This document shows positions 35,519 through 45,266 of a DNA stretch of 64,000 bases, piece by piece (the stretch's first letter is position 1; each line of letters begins with the position of its first letter). The DNA comes from Rhizobium sp. 32-5/1 (lineage in GTDB: Bacteria > Pseudomonadota > Alphaproteobacteria > Rhizobiales > Rhizobiaceae): assembly GCF_029537235.1 (NCBI RefSeq), contig NZ_CP120638.1:434001-498000 (forward strand), written 5' to 3'. Made by a program: the position numbers and the translations under genes. The notes under the pieces are model-generated. The model worked only from the letters and a program-made list of their open reading frames with translations, searched no databases and was not told the origin of the DNA.

Positions 35519-36793
35519 TCAGCCGAACAGCCGGTCGGTCGCATAGATGATCGCATATCCATGCAGGGCCACGGCGGCGTAGAGGCCGAACCCGCTCGCC
35601 AGACGCTGCATCGCTGTCATCTCGTCCAGCCGGTGGCGTGGCTTTACGCCACCCCGGATCATCAGGCTGAGAAGCGTGAAGATCGCCAGTCCGGCCAGCA
35701 GCGCGGGTGTCGGCAGGCCGATACGCCAGCCAATCGCCAGAATCACCAGTGTGACAAGGAAACTTCCCGCCATCAGGCTGTTTTGTGAGCGGAAGACCTG
35801 GCGCAGCACCTGCCCGCCATCGAAGCGGTTCATCGGCAGGAGGTTCAAAAGGTTGAACGCCCCGAGAATCAACAGGAAGACCAGGATCGAGGGCCCTGGC
35901 ACAAAGCCAAGCATCCCCTCGCCTCCGGCATCATGTAGCGCCACGGCGACCGGCACCAGAAAGGCCGACATTCCAGCTCCCATGAGCGCGCAGGTGGCGA
36001 CTTCGAAAAGCGAATTGTAGGGCCGCCCGCCAATGGCGATCCCGCCGAGCAGCGGAACGAAGATCATGCGCACCGTCTTGTGGCCGAAGGCGCGGTAGGC
36101 CGCCATATGGCCAAACTCGTGCAACACGATCACCAACGTCAGAAGCACGGACATCATCAAGCCATGGGCATTAAGCCCGAAGAAGGGCCAGAGCAAGAGC
36201 GTTGAGACGCTCGCAAGCCCCGCCTGAACCAGAGGATGCTCGAAACAGCCCCGGACGGGCAGGCTTTTGCCGGTTTCAAGCCACTGCTCCAGGGCCTTCA
36301 TTTCGCGGCGCATGGCGAAATATCGGAAAATCAGGAAAGCAAGACCGCGATAGCGATCGGTCTGCTCAAGGGTCAGGACAACACCATCATCCGCTGCGAC
36401 GAGTTTTCGTCGCTCCCGGAAATCTTTCCAGAAAGCGTCGTCGAGCGCACTGTCTTCCAATACACGAAGCTCGCACTGTCTCGCCGTGGTATTTTCAGTG
36501 CCCTGTTCTGTAACGGCAAGCTGGCGGACGATCGGCAGACCGTGCCGGTCGAGATGGGAGAATGTCTGTTCGACCCGCAGCTCGGCACCGGGCAGGATGC
36601 GGCTCGAGAGAGTGGTATGGTGCCAGTCCGCCGATGCCCCGGTCGGCGCGACCGCCTGCCATACCGCGCCGATATCGGCACGCAGGGTTCGGCTGAGACG
36701 CAGCGTCCGCCTGCCGATCGGAGCGGCCATCAACAACCAGAGCAAGCCCATGTTGATGACCAGCAGAATGATCGACGGAAGATGTGCTGTCAT
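35519..36793 (-). CDS. Site-2 protease family protein with an N-terminal soluble domain
   Basis: A protein of about 424 residues. One N-terminal helix (SIILLVINMGLLWLLMAAPI) leads to a soluble domain of about 150 residues that resembles a SRPBCC/polyketide-cyclase-like unit (RADIGAVWQAVAPTG, then LRVEQTFSHLDR). The C-terminal membrane part carries HEFGH (about H225-H229) and NRFDGG (about 322-327), so the zinc-binding motifs of an intramembrane metalloprotease are complete. The substrate is unknown. Start at ATG 36793; ATG 36835 would add 14 residues. Confidence 0.82.
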   Translation of the reverse strand: MTAHLPSIILLVINMGLLWLLMAAPIGRRTLRLSRTLRADIGAVWQAVAPTGASADWHHTTLSSRILPGAELRVEQTFSHLDRHGLPIVRQLAVTEQGTENTTARQCELRVLEDSALDDAFWKDFRERRKLVAADDGVVLTLEQTDRYRGLAFLIFRYFAMRREMKALEQWLETGKSLPVRGCFEHPLVQAGLASVSTLLLWPFFGLNAHGLMMSVLLTLVIVLHEFGHMAAYRAFGHKTVRMIFVPLLGGIAIGGRPYNSLFEVATCALMGAGMSAFLVPVAVALHDAGGEGMLGFVPGPSILVFLLILGAFNLLNLLPMNRFDGGQVLRQVFRSQNSLMAGSFLVTLVILAIGWRIGLPTPALLAGLAIFTLLSLMIRGGVKPRHRLDEMTAMQRLASGFGLYAAVALHGYAIIYATDRLFG

Positions 36794-36913
36794 TACCGAG
36801 GCTCCGGCTTCCGTAAAATCAAGCCTAGCGGCCACGCGTCAACAAACGGTAGGCGGGAACCATAAACATGCGACCATCTGCGGATGCAGCATGGCCGCAT
36901 GTCCTGCTCATTG

Positions 36914-37502
36914 TTACGCGGCGGCAGCGTCACGCAGAACCCCGATAGATTCGAGGATCTCATTTTCACGGTCGGTCGGACTTGCGCCCCGCGACCGCGC
37001 AATTGCGCTCATGACCCGGCATGCCATGTGTACGTCGTCGCCATCCAGGACCGGTCGTCGCGAATGGCGCATTGCGGCCCAGGCGCCCTTGTCGTCCCGC
37101 ATGCCGATTCTGCAGTTGCTGTAGCGCAAAGATCGTCAGGCTGTCGGGAACGAATGGGGATACGTCAATGATGTGGAACAGCAACTCCAATTCGATCGGC
37201 GAATTGACCGTCCCGCCCGTCGAAACCATGCCGATCAGCCAGGCTGCATTGCGTTCATCCAGCGATCCCTGCGGGTAGCAATGGTGCAGGATGAAACCGC
37301 TGATCGAATCAATGAAATAATGATGCCATTCCGGACATTTTTCAGTGCAGGCGGTATTGATCGCAAAGAGTGTAGCGGCCTCCTGGGAGGATGTTATTCC
37401 CTGCGCAAAGACGTGTTCGCGCAGGATATCTATGTCGGTCGATGTCAGGCGTGGTTTCCCGGCGATCCCGCATGCCGGCTGAGAAAGACGAAGTTCACCC
37501 AT
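36914..37502 (-). CDS. Conserved rhizobial hypothetical protein (frameshifted)
   Basis: A protein of about 196 residues. The body has LTSTDIDILREHVFAQGITS, then AINTACTEKCPEWHHYFID and a TPIELELLFHII-like helix (SPIELELLFHIIDV). The C-terminal part, in another frame, is GAWAAMRHSRRPVLDGDDVHM, followed by VMSAIARSRGASPTDRENEIL. The break is near 37110-37135. Two cysteines sit in TACTEKC. I start at ATG 37502 because AGGAGG lies six bases upstream, the best ribosome site in the region. No function is known. Confidence 0.62.
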
Positions 37503-37609
37503 CTTTACCTCCTGTTTCGTCATGAAACTGGTATCTAGGATGAGGCCGCAGCCGTTTCAAATCCGCAAAGATTCTGGCTTAGCAACCACTTGAGAGAATC
37601 ATTCAATGT

Positions 37610-38494
37610 TTAACTTTCAGCCGCCCTGCGCTCCCGCCAGATGATGAACAGACCGGAGGCGACGATGATGGTGATACCGAGCCATTTCGAGGGTGTCGGG
37701 AAATCGCCGAAGATGACAAATCCCAGCGCGGTCGCCGAGATGATCTCGAAATAGTGAAATGGCGCAAGCAGCGACACGGGTGCCGCCTGGAATGCCTTGA
37801 CCACCAGCAGATGCCCGTAGCCGGAGATCGTGCCCAGCGCGATGACCAGCAGCCAACCGAGGCCCGTGCCCGGCAGAGATGGCTCGAAATCCGCGACACC
37901 CAATCCGTCGCCCAGAAGGATCGCGCCGATCATGAACAGCGAGCCGCCGACACCGGCAATGGTCTGCATGACGAGCGGCGTATCGGAGGTCCCGACCGCG
38001 CGGTTCATCAGCAGGTAGCATGCGAAGAAAAACGCGCAGGCGATCGGCATCAGCGATTTCAGCCCGAAGAGTTCGAAGCTCGGCTGGATGACGATCATGG
38101 CGCCGCCGAAACCGACGACGATCGCAAGCCAGCGGCGCCAGCCGACCTTTTCACCGAGAATAAGAGCCGAAAGACAGGTGAGGATAAAAGGCTCGACGAA
38201 ATAGATGGCAAACACGTCGGCCAGCGGCATGTATTTGACCGAGATGAAAAACAGCAAAGCGGCTGCGGCAAGCAGCATGCCGCGCAGCAGATTGACCCAT
38301 AGACGCTTCGGGCGAAGCGCCCTCAATCCGCCCATCGACAAAAGCAGCGGCAGCGTCGAAACCAGCTGGAAGAAAAAGCGATAGAACGTCACCTGCCCAG
38401 GCGACATGCCCTGATAGACCGCCATATATTTGGCGATGGCATCCATGCAGGGCAGGATGATCATGGCAAAAAGCATGATCGCCAGGCCATGCAT
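37610..38494 (-). CDS. EamA/DMT family permease
   Basis: A 294-residue inner membrane transporter with ten helices, in two EamA repeats. The first contains HGLAIMLFAMIILPCMDAIAK and LADVFAIYFVEPFILTCLSA; the second begins at LMPIACAFFFACYLLMNRAVG. It resembles S-adenosylmethionine or metabolite permeases of the drug/metabolite superfamily; the substrate cannot be read. I start at ATG 38494; a TTG at 38539 would add 15 residues with the usual charged N-terminus. The frame is intact. Confidence 0.85.
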   Translation of the reverse strand: MHGLAIMLFAMIILPCMDAIAKYMAVYQGMSPGQVTFYRFFFQLVSTLPLLLSMGGLRALRPKRLWVNLLRGMLLAAAALLFFISVKYMPLADVFAIYFVEPFILTCLSALILGEKVGWRRWLAIVVGFGGAMIVIQPSFELFGLKSLMPIACAFFFACYLLMNRAVGTSDTPLVMQTIAGVGGSLFMIGAILLGDGLGVADFEPSLPGTGLGWLLVIALGTISGYGHLLVVKAFQAAPVSLLAPFHYFEIISATALGFVIFGDFPTPSKWLGITIIVASGLFIIWRERRAAES

Positions 38495-38809
38495 GACCGT
38501 ATCGGCGGCTGGCTGCGCGGAGCGCTCGGCATTGGTCAAGGCGATATGTCCTGTGGGAAAAAGCCGGACCTTACCGGCTTCCGCGATGGTTGCAATCGAA
38601 ACACGAGGCCTGCTGAATTTCGAATATTTCTGATATCTGATGAGCTGTTCACGCGGCGTTTCCTGATGGCTTTTTGACGTACAGGGTGGCCCGCATCGAG
38701 TGTCCATTCTATAGACTGCAGTCTTGAGACCATTTTCCGGCACATTTCGGCGTCCTGCCATCCGGCATCAAAGATTACTGCTCGCATGCCAGCCAAAAAG
38801 GAGAAAACC

Positions 38810-39208
38810 ATGCGTTTTTCCACCGGAGCCGTCATTTCGAAGCTCCGCCCCAAGACAGACAACGACACGCTGGGCGGTCGCATATGGCGGGCCAGAGACG
38901 CCTTGAACCTGTCGGCGAAAGACCTCGCCAACCAGCTCGGCGTTCGCGTCGATACCATCGCGGCCTGGGAGCGCGACCGTTCCGAACCCCGGACCAACCG
39001 GCTATTCATGCTGGCCGGCATCCTGGGCGTGACACCTGCCTGGCTGATTGCCGGGATCGGCGATGCGCCGAAGGACGACCTGTCCGAGCCCGTGAGCCTG
39101 CGGCTGCGGGACCAATTGGCGGCCATCCGGAAAACGCATGAGGAGAGCGGGAAAGCGATTTTGGCGCTTGAGGTCGAGCTTGCCCGCGTCCTACAGGACA
39201 TACACTGA
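38810..39208 (+). CDS. XRE-family helix-turn-helix regulator
   Basis: A 132-residue protein. Residues 26-82 form the Cro/CI-type helix-turn-helix ([37 protein letters not shown], then [20 protein letters not shown]). The C-terminal part is a helical tail ([19 protein letters not shown]). AGGAG lies seven bases before ATG 38810, so I prefer this over ATG 38786. The gene stands 83 bases before the formaldehyde dehydrogenase gene on the same strand; a regulatory link is possible but unproved. Confidence 0.87.
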   Translation: MRFSTGAVISKLRPKTDNDTLGGRIWRARDALNLSAKDLANQLGVRVDTIAAWERDRSEPRTNRLFMLAGILGVTPAWLIAGIGDAPKDDLSEPVSLRLRDQLAAIRKTHEESGKAILALEVELARVLQDIH

Positions 39209-39291
39209 CAGCACCATTCGATTCTGCCTTGAGCGCCGCCGACGCCTCTGCGATGGTGGCGCCACAATTGATATTTCTGGGAGAAAACACC

Positions 39292-40420
39292 ATGGACGTT
39301 CGCGCCGCCGTTGCCACGCAGGCTGGAAAGCCGCTTGAAATCATGACCGTTCAGCTGGACGGCCCGCGGGCGGGCGAAGTGCTGGTCGAGGTCAAGGCGA
39401 CGGGCATCTGCCACACAGACGAGTTCACGCTCTCGGGCGCCGATCCGGAAGGCCTGTTCCCGGCGATCCTCGGCCATGAAGGTGCTGGCATCGTCGTCGA
39501 TGTCGGCCCCGGCGTTACCTCGCTGAAAAAGGGCGACCATGTCATTCCGCTTTATACGCCGGAATGCCGGGAGTGTTATTCCTGCCTGTCGCGCAAGACC
39601 AACCTGTGCACCTCGATTCTGCGCCACGCAGGGTCAGGGCCTGATGCCGGACGGCACCTCGCGCTTCTCCATCGGCAAGGACAAGATCTTCCATTACATG
39701 GGCTGCTCGACCTTCGCCAATTTCACGGTGCTGCCGGAGATCGCACTCGCCAAGGTCAACCCGGACGCCCCCTTTGACAAGATCTGCTACATCGGCTGCG
39801 GGGTGACGACCGGCATCGGCGCCGTCATCAACACCGCCAAGGTCGAGGTCGGTTCGACGGCCATCGTCTTCGGTCTCGGCGGTATTGGTTTGAACGTATT
39901 GCAGGGCCTGCGCCTTGCCGGCGCCGATATGATCATCGGCGTCGATATCAACAATGACCGCAAGGCTTGGGGCGAAAAATTCGGCATGACGCATTTCGTC
40001 AATCCGAAGGAAGTCGGCGACGATATCGTGCCCTATCTCGTCAACCTGACGAAGCGCAACGGCGATACGATCGGCGGTGCGGACTATACGTTCGATTGCA
40101 CCGGCAACACCAAGGTCATGCGCCAGGCGCTTGAAAGCTCGCATCGCGGCTGGGGCAAGTCGGTCATCATCGGTGTCGCCGGTGCCGGCCAGGAAATCTC
40201 GACGCGTCCGTTCCAGCTCGTCACAGGCCGCAACTGGATGGGCACGGCCTTCGGCGGCGCGCGTGGCCGCACCGATGTGCCGAAGATTGTCGAGTGGTAC
40301 ATGGAGGGCAAGATCCAGATCGACCCGATGATCACCCATACGATGCCACTCGAGGACATCAACATGGGCTTCGACCTGATGCATGCCGGCGAAAGCATTC
40401 GCAGCGTCGTCATTTATTGA
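39292..40420 (+). CDS. adhC: S-(hydroxymethyl)glutathione dehydrogenase / class III alcohol dehydrogenase (frameshifted)
   Basis: About 375 residues. Oxidises S-hydroxymethylglutathione with NAD in formaldehyde removal. The catalytic zinc site is [14 protein letters not shown] and [13 protein letters not shown]; the structural zinc lobe is [18 protein letters not shown]. The NAD fold has [15 protein letters not shown], and the class III block is [20 protein letters not shown] ([16 protein letters not shown]). An extra base near 39618-39621 breaks the frame after TSI; without it [17 protein letters not shown] reads on. S-formylglutathione hydrolase, the next enzyme in the pathway, is encoded 1.4 kb downstream. 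Confidence 0.95.
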
Positions 40421-40469
40421 GATTGCCCGCAGACGCGACCGGGCGCGCGATACACAGGACCAGCGTTGC

Positions 40470-40955
40470 ATGAGCGATATCGCACCGTCGGGCGGCACCA
40501 CCATTTACGTTGATGCCGATGCCTGCCCGGTCAAACCTGAAATTCTCAAGGTTGCGGAGCGCCACGGTTTTCCGGTGACCTTTGTCGCCAATTCCGGCTT
40601 GCGCCCGTCACGCGACCCGATGATCACCAACGTGCTCGTTTCGGCCGGCTTTGACGCCGCCGACGACTGGATTGCCGAACGTGCCACGGAAGGCGACATC
40701 GTGGTGACGGCCGATGTGCCGCTGGCCGGCCGCTGTGTAGCTGCCGGCGCGCAAGTAACCGGGCCAACCGGCAGGGTCTTCGACAAGACCAATATCGGCA
40801 TGGCCACCGCAATGCGCGACCTCGGTGCCCATCTGCGTGAAACCGGCGAGAGCAAGGGCTACAACGCCGCCTTCTCGCAACGGGACCGCTCCGCATTCCT
40901 CGAAACGCTCGATCGTCTCTGCCGGCGGGCAAAGAATATCACGGCAGCGCGCTAA
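40470..40955 (+). CDS. YaiI/YqxD family protein (DUF188)
   Basis: A 161-residue protein of the YaiI/YqxD family, which has a PIN-like fold. YVDADACPVKPEILKVAERH is the signature with two acidic residues; later blocks are DDWIAERATEGDIVVTADVPLA and GAHLRETGESKGYNAAFSQRDR. The fold suggests a nuclease, but activity is not proved. I start at ATG 40470. It lies between the two formaldehyde genes. Confidence 0.9.
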   Translation: MSDIAPSGGTTIYVDADACPVKPEILKVAERHGFPVTFVANSGLRPSRDPMITNVLVSAGFDAADDWIAERATEGDIVVTADVPLAGRCVAAGAQVTGPTGRVFDKTNIGMATAMRDLGAHLRETGESKGYNAAFSQRDRSAFLETLDRLCRRAKNITAAR

Positions 40956-41104
40956 ACAGACTCTTGCCAATCCGAGAATGCTAAGACTTGACCTTGCCGT
41001 TGCTCGCATGGCAACTGCTTGCCAATGGCAAGGCGGAACGGATCGAACGTGCACAGACTTTCTGACGATCGGGCAAGCGGTTACACGCAGGACAAATTCC
41101 GGCC

Positions 41105-41749
41105 ATGAACGCCCCTCGCCGACGCCACCTGCCTTTCTACTGGGCGCTGCTCTGCGCAGGGCTTGTCTTTCCGGCAGGCCTCCTAATCCGGCCGGCTCTA
41201 GCCATAGAAACAACGGCCGTTGTGTTCTTCCTCGTCTACCTGACGCTCATCGCCATCCGCATACCGGTCCTGACGGGTGCCTATCTGAAAAACAAGGCCG
41301 CCGAAGACGACGCGCCGGTTGCGATCATTTTTGCCGTCACCTTTGCTGCCGTCCTCATCTCAATCATCTCGCTGTTTTTCGCGCTGAATGGCCGCGAGAC
41401 AGCCTCCGTCGCGGAGCTCGTGCTCGCCTTCGCCTCCGTTGCCCTCGGCTGGTTCACCATCCACACCATGGCGGCGCTGCACTACGCGCATCTTTACTGG
41501 GCCGGCCATCGGCAGGCCGAACCGGACGCGCCGGAGCGTGGAATGGCTTTTCCTGAAACGCGCGAGCCCGGCGCCTTCGATTTCCTCTATTTCGCATTCG
41601 TCATTGGCATGACCGCGCAGACATCGGATGTCGCCATCACCACGACCGCCCTGCGCAAGATCAACCTTGTGCATGCCGTCGTCTCGTTTTTCTTCAACAC
41701 TGTCTTAGTCGCAGCCGCGGTCAACACCGCCGTCTCGCTGGCGCAGTGA
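41105..41749 (+). CDS. DUF1345 domain-containing membrane protein
   Basis: A 214-residue membrane protein with five helices. The family motif FTIHTMAALHYAHLYW and the C-terminal FDFLYFAFVIGMTAQTSDV are clear. The role is unknown. It ends 28 bases before fghA, so the two may share a transcript. The frame is intact. Confidence 0.87.
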   Translation: MNAPRRRHLPFYWALLCAGLVFPAGLLIRPALAIETTAVVFFLVYLTLIAIRIPVLTGAYLKNKAAEDDAPVAIIFAVTFAAVLISIISLFFALNGRETASVAELVLAFASVALGWFTIHTMAALHYAHLYWAGHRQAEPDAPERGMAFPETREPGAFDFLYFAFVIGMTAQTSDVAITTTALRKINLVHAVVSFFFNTVLVAAAVNTAVSLAQ

Positions 41750-41777
41750 CCCCAAAAATCGGAAAAGGAATACAGGC

Positions 41778-42611
41778 ATGAAAGTCATTTCCCAGAACAC
41801 CGCCTTCGGCGGCATGCAGGGTGTCTTTTCCCATGAATCGCAGGCCTGTGGCGTCGAAATGACTTTTGCAGTCTTCGTTCCGCCACAGGCGATCACGCAG
41901 CACTGCCCCGTCGTCTGGTATCTCTCCGGCCTGACCTGCACCCATGCCAACGTCATGGACAAGGGCGAGTATCGGCGGATGGCCGCCGAACTCGGCCTGA
42001 TCATCGTCTGCCCGGACACCAGCCCGCGCGGCGAAAATGTCGCGGACGAACTGACCAACTGGCAGATGGGCAAGGGTGCAGGCTTCTATCTGGACGCAAC
42101 GCAGGCGCCCTGGGCCGAGCACTACCAGATGTACACCTATGTCGCCGAGGAACTGCCAACCTTCATCAGCCAGCATTTCAAGGTCGACATGAACAGGCAG
42201 GGCATTTTCGGTCATTCGATGGGCGGGCACGGCGCGATGACGATCGCGCTCAAAAATCCCGATCGTTTCCGGAGCTGCTCGGCTTTCGCCCCCATCGTCG
42301 CGCCGTCGAGCGCCGATTGGTCCGTCGGGGCATTCGAAAAATATCTTGGTGAAGACAAGACCGGCTGGCGCCAGTATGACGCCTGCGCACTCGTTGAAGA
42401 CGGTGCACGCTTTTCCGAATTCCTGATCGACCAGGGCAAGGCGGACGGTTTTCTCGAAAACGGACTGCGGCCCTGGCTCTTCGAAGATGCCATTCGCGAC
42501 ACAGATATCGGCCTGACGCTGCGCATGCACGAGCGTTATGATCATTCCTACTATTTCATCTCGACCTTCATGGCGGATCACCTGGAATGGCACGCCGAAC
42601 GATTGGCCTGA
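41778..42611 (+). CDS. fghA: S-formylglutathione hydrolase
   Basis: A 277-residue alpha/beta hydrolase that splits S-formylglutathione into formate and glutathione. The nucleophile is S147 in GHSMGGHGA. The acid is in LIDQGKADGFLE and the histidine in HERYDHSYYFIS. The N-terminal QACGVEMTFAVFVPP and LTCTHANVMDKGEYRR blocks are typical for the esterase D group. It completes the glutathione pathway that starts with the class III dehydrogenase upstream. Confidence 0.95.
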   Translation: MKVISQNTAFGGMQGVFSHESQACGVEMTFAVFVPPQAITQHCPVVWYLSGLTCTHANVMDKGEYRRMAAELGLIIVCPDTSPRGENVADELTNWQMGKGAGFYLDATQAPWAEHYQMYTYVAEELPTFISQHFKVDMNRQGIFGHSMGGHGAMTIALKNPDRFRSCSAFAPIVAPSSADWSVGAFEKYLGEDKTGWRQYDACALVEDGARFSEFLIDQGKADGFLENGLRPWLFEDAIRDTDIGLTLRMHERYDHSYYFISTFMADHLEWHAERLA

Positions 42612-42670
42612 ATGTTCGAAATCAGACCGTCATGCGGTGATGAGCGTGACGGCTTTCCACCGAAATATGA

Positions 42671-42983
42671 TCATGATGCGGATTGAAACCGCGGCGCACT
42701 GACGGCATCGACGATCTTGATGCTGGATTGGGCAAGGCCGTTGTGGCCTTCCATATCGACAATCACGTGCCAGTGGCCATTTTGCGGGATAGACAGGCAG
42801 AATCGGCGACTTGCGGGCCACGCCACCGACGAATTGATGTTTCTGGGCCTGTTTGTAGAGCGTGAAATTGCTCTCCGTCATCAGCCGCACATTGGCAACG
42901 GCCGACAGGGTGATCTCGATTATCACACCAGCCCGCTGTTGCTTGAGATCGTAATGCGTGAAGTTGACTGTCTGCTTCGCCAT
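42671..42983 (-). CDS. DUF1883 domain-containing protein (frameshifted)
   Basis: A protein of about 103 residues. The N-terminal part MAKQTVNFTHYDLKQQRAGV, then EITLSAVANVRLMTESNF, matches the DUF1883 family, and YKQAQKHQFVGGVARKSP is its middle. The C-terminal part lies in a second frame (IPQNGHWHVIVDMEG, then IKIVDAVSAPRF). The break is near 42785-42795. DUF1883 domains occur in front of TIR domains or alone; here there is no TIR domain. A small soluble protein of unknown function. Confidence 0.75.
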
Positions 42984-43199
42984 GTTTTTTTCCGTGAAAA
43001 TCGACACCGGGCATAGGGTATTCAACCTAGCGCTAATGCGTTAAAAAAGGGCTTCCGTCCGCCGGCGCAACCGCAATCACACAGGTATCAACAGCGGTTT
43101 TTGTTCCGCTGCGAAAGAGGGGATCGCGAAGGGTGCGCCGAATCAAATTGTAACCGATCCGTCTTTTCGACGGGCGCCGTTTCGGCTATTGCGGATGTC

Positions 43200-43577
43200 A
43201 TGACCCATGTTCTCCTTGTTGCCGCCGGCGGGGCTCTCGGCTCAGTCCTCCGTTATCTCGTCGGCCTCTGGACACTGCGGACCTTCGGCCCGTCGTTTCC
43301 CTGGGGGACACTGACGGTCAATATCACCGGCTCCTTCCTGATCGGCGTGTTCGCTGAACTGATCGCCCGGAAATTCGGGGCATCCGCAGACCTGCGGGTG
43401 CTGCTGATCACCGGCGTTCTTGGCGGCTACACGACCTTCTCCGCCTTCTCCCTCGATGCGGTGACGCTGTTCGAGCGCGGCGAACCGGTGACGGCGGCGC
43501 TCTATGTGGGCGCGAGCGTAGGTCTTTCCATCTGCGCGGTCTTTGCCGGGCTGGCCCTTATGCGCACAATGGTCTAA
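43200..43577 (+). CDS. crcB: Fluoride efflux channel CrcB/Fluc
   Basis: A 125-residue Fluc channel with four helices that exports fluoride as a dual-topology dimer. Motifs: GGALGSVLRYLVG, then PWGTLTVNITGSFLIG with the central Asn, and TGVLGGYTTFSAFSLDAV with the phenylalanine box. I start at ATG 43200, the usual start. No fluoride riboswitch pattern could be fitted to the leader. The pseudouridine synthase gene starts 33 bases downstream and may be co-transcribed. Confidence 0.93.
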   Translation: MTHVLLVAAGGALGSVLRYLVGLWTLRTFGPSFPWGTLTVNITGSFLIGVFAELIARKFGASADLRVLLITGVLGGYTTFSAFSLDAVTLFERGEPVTAALYVGASVGLSICAVFAGLALMRTMV

Positions 43578-43610
43578 AGGGTCCGCTTTAGGTAGATTGG
43601 ACAGGATCAG

Positions 43611-44602
43611 ATGGCGGGCATCGAACACAAGCAGGTTGAGAGCGACGAGGCGGGCATGCGGCTTGACCGGTGGTTCAAGGTGCATTTTCCAGGCCTTGGC
43701 TTCGGCCCCTTGCAGAAACTGCTGCGCTCCGGCCAGATTCGCGTCGATGGCGGGCGCGTCAAGTCTGATGCGCGCGTCCAGCCCGGTCAGATTGTTCGCA
43801 TCCCGCCGATGGAGGTCGACGCCAAGACCAAGACCGGCCCGATCCCCGGCCATGACCTGCGCCACGCCTCCGACCACGAGCTCCTGTCACGTATGCTGCT
43901 GCACGAAGACGCCAAGGTCATCGTGCTTAACAAGCCGCCCGGCATTGCCGTGCAGGGTGGTTCCGGCATCAACCGCCATATCGACCAGATGCTCGAGGCC
44001 TGGACCAGCCCGCGCGGCGAAAACCCCGCCTCGTCCATCGCCTCGACCGCGACACCTCCGGCGTCCTGGTCGTCGCCCGCACCCGCGGCGCGGCGCAGAA
44101 ACTGACGGCAGCCTTTCGCGAGCGCGACACCAAGAAGACCTACTGGGCGCTGGTGAAGGGCGTTCCGCGCAAGAAGGAAGACAAGATCTCGACATGGCTG
44201 GTCAAGGAGCAGACCGAAGACGGCGACCGCATGCGCATTGCCCGGCACGGCGATGACGGCGCCGATCACGCCATTTCCTACTACAAGATTCTTGAGACGG
44301 CCGGTCCCAACCTCAGCTGGCTGGAGATGGAGCCCTATACCGGCCGCACCCATCAGCTGCGCGTGCATGCCGCCCATATCGGCCATCCGATCATCGGCGA
44401 CCCCAAGTATTTCGAAGCGGAACACAACTGGGCCTTCCCCGGCGGTGTCCAGAACAAGCTGCACCTCCATGCCCGGCGCATCGACGTGCCGCATCCGGAT
44501 GGCGGCAGACTGCGGATCACCGCGCCGATGCCAGCGCATATGGTGCAGACCTGGAACCTCATCGGCTTCGACATGGACAATGCGCAGGAAGTCGACGACT
44601 GA
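43611..44602 (+). CDS. rluC: RluA/RluC family pseudouridine synthase (frameshifted at the active site)
   Basis: About 330 residues. An N-terminal S4 domain (MRLDRWFKVHFPGLGFGPLQ) leads to the synthase core VIVLNKPPGIAVQGG. The catalytic block should read PRLVHRLDRDTSGVLVVART, with the catalytic Asp, but the frame breaks in the C4 run 44024-44027; one more C restores it. The end has EMEPYTGRTHQLRVHAAHIG and DPKYF. It modifies uridines in 23S rRNA. The stop overlaps the next start by one base (TGATG). Confidence 0.92.
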
Positions 44603-45266
44603 TGAAACTCGTTCTGTTTGATTGCGACGGCACGCTGGTCGATAGCGCGGGGCTGATCCACGAGGTCATGGCACGAACCTTCCTCGCCTTCGGCCTGGAG
44701 CGGCCGCCGCTTGCCTCGACCAAAAGCATCATCGGCCTGACGCTCGACATCGCCATTGCCCGCATGCTAGGCCAGCCGCATGTCGATGACCGGGCGCTTG
44801 CCATGACGGCGCATTACAAGTCGATCTTTGTTGGTGTGCGCAGCGAAGACGGTTTTCAGGAACCGCTTTTCCCCGGCATCGCGTCCTTGGTCGCGACGCT
44901 TGCCGCGCGCGACGATATGGTAATGGGTGCCGTAACGGGAAAGTCGCGCCGCGGGCTTCAGCTGATTTCCGCAACGCATGGTTTCGACACGATATTTTCT
45001 GTTTCGCGGACGGCGGATGATTGCCCGTCCAAGCCGCATCCGGCCATGGTGACGGAGTGTTGTTCGGAAGCGGAATCGCGGCGGCCGATACCATCGTCAT
45101 CGGCGATGCGATCTATGACATGCAGATGGCGAAGAGCGCCGGTGCGGCCGCGATCGGCGTTGCCTGGGGCTATGCGTCCGTACCGGAACTGGTCGATGCC
45201 GGTGCCGACCACATCGCCCGCATTCCCGACGACATCGTCGACTGGATGGAGAGATACCATGGCTGA
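44602..45266 (+). CDS. HAD-IA family hydrolase (frameshifted)
   Basis: About 221 residues, phosphoglycolate-phosphatase-like. HAD motif I is LFDCDGTLVDS, motif II is in GAVTGKS, motif III is the K of PSKPHPAM and motif IV is VIGDAIYDMQMA. The frame breaks at the GG pair 45072-45073; one added G gives EAGIAAADTIVIGD. All four motifs are then in one protein, so a phosphatase is likely. It overlaps the pseudouridine synthase gene by one base and the ATP12 gene by eight. Confidence 0.87.

Noticed and set aside
43026..43199. Fluoride riboswitch upstream of crcB
   Set aside because: I tried to fit the conserved fluoride-aptamer core and could not; only a weak AACCGC/GCGGTT hairpin is present.
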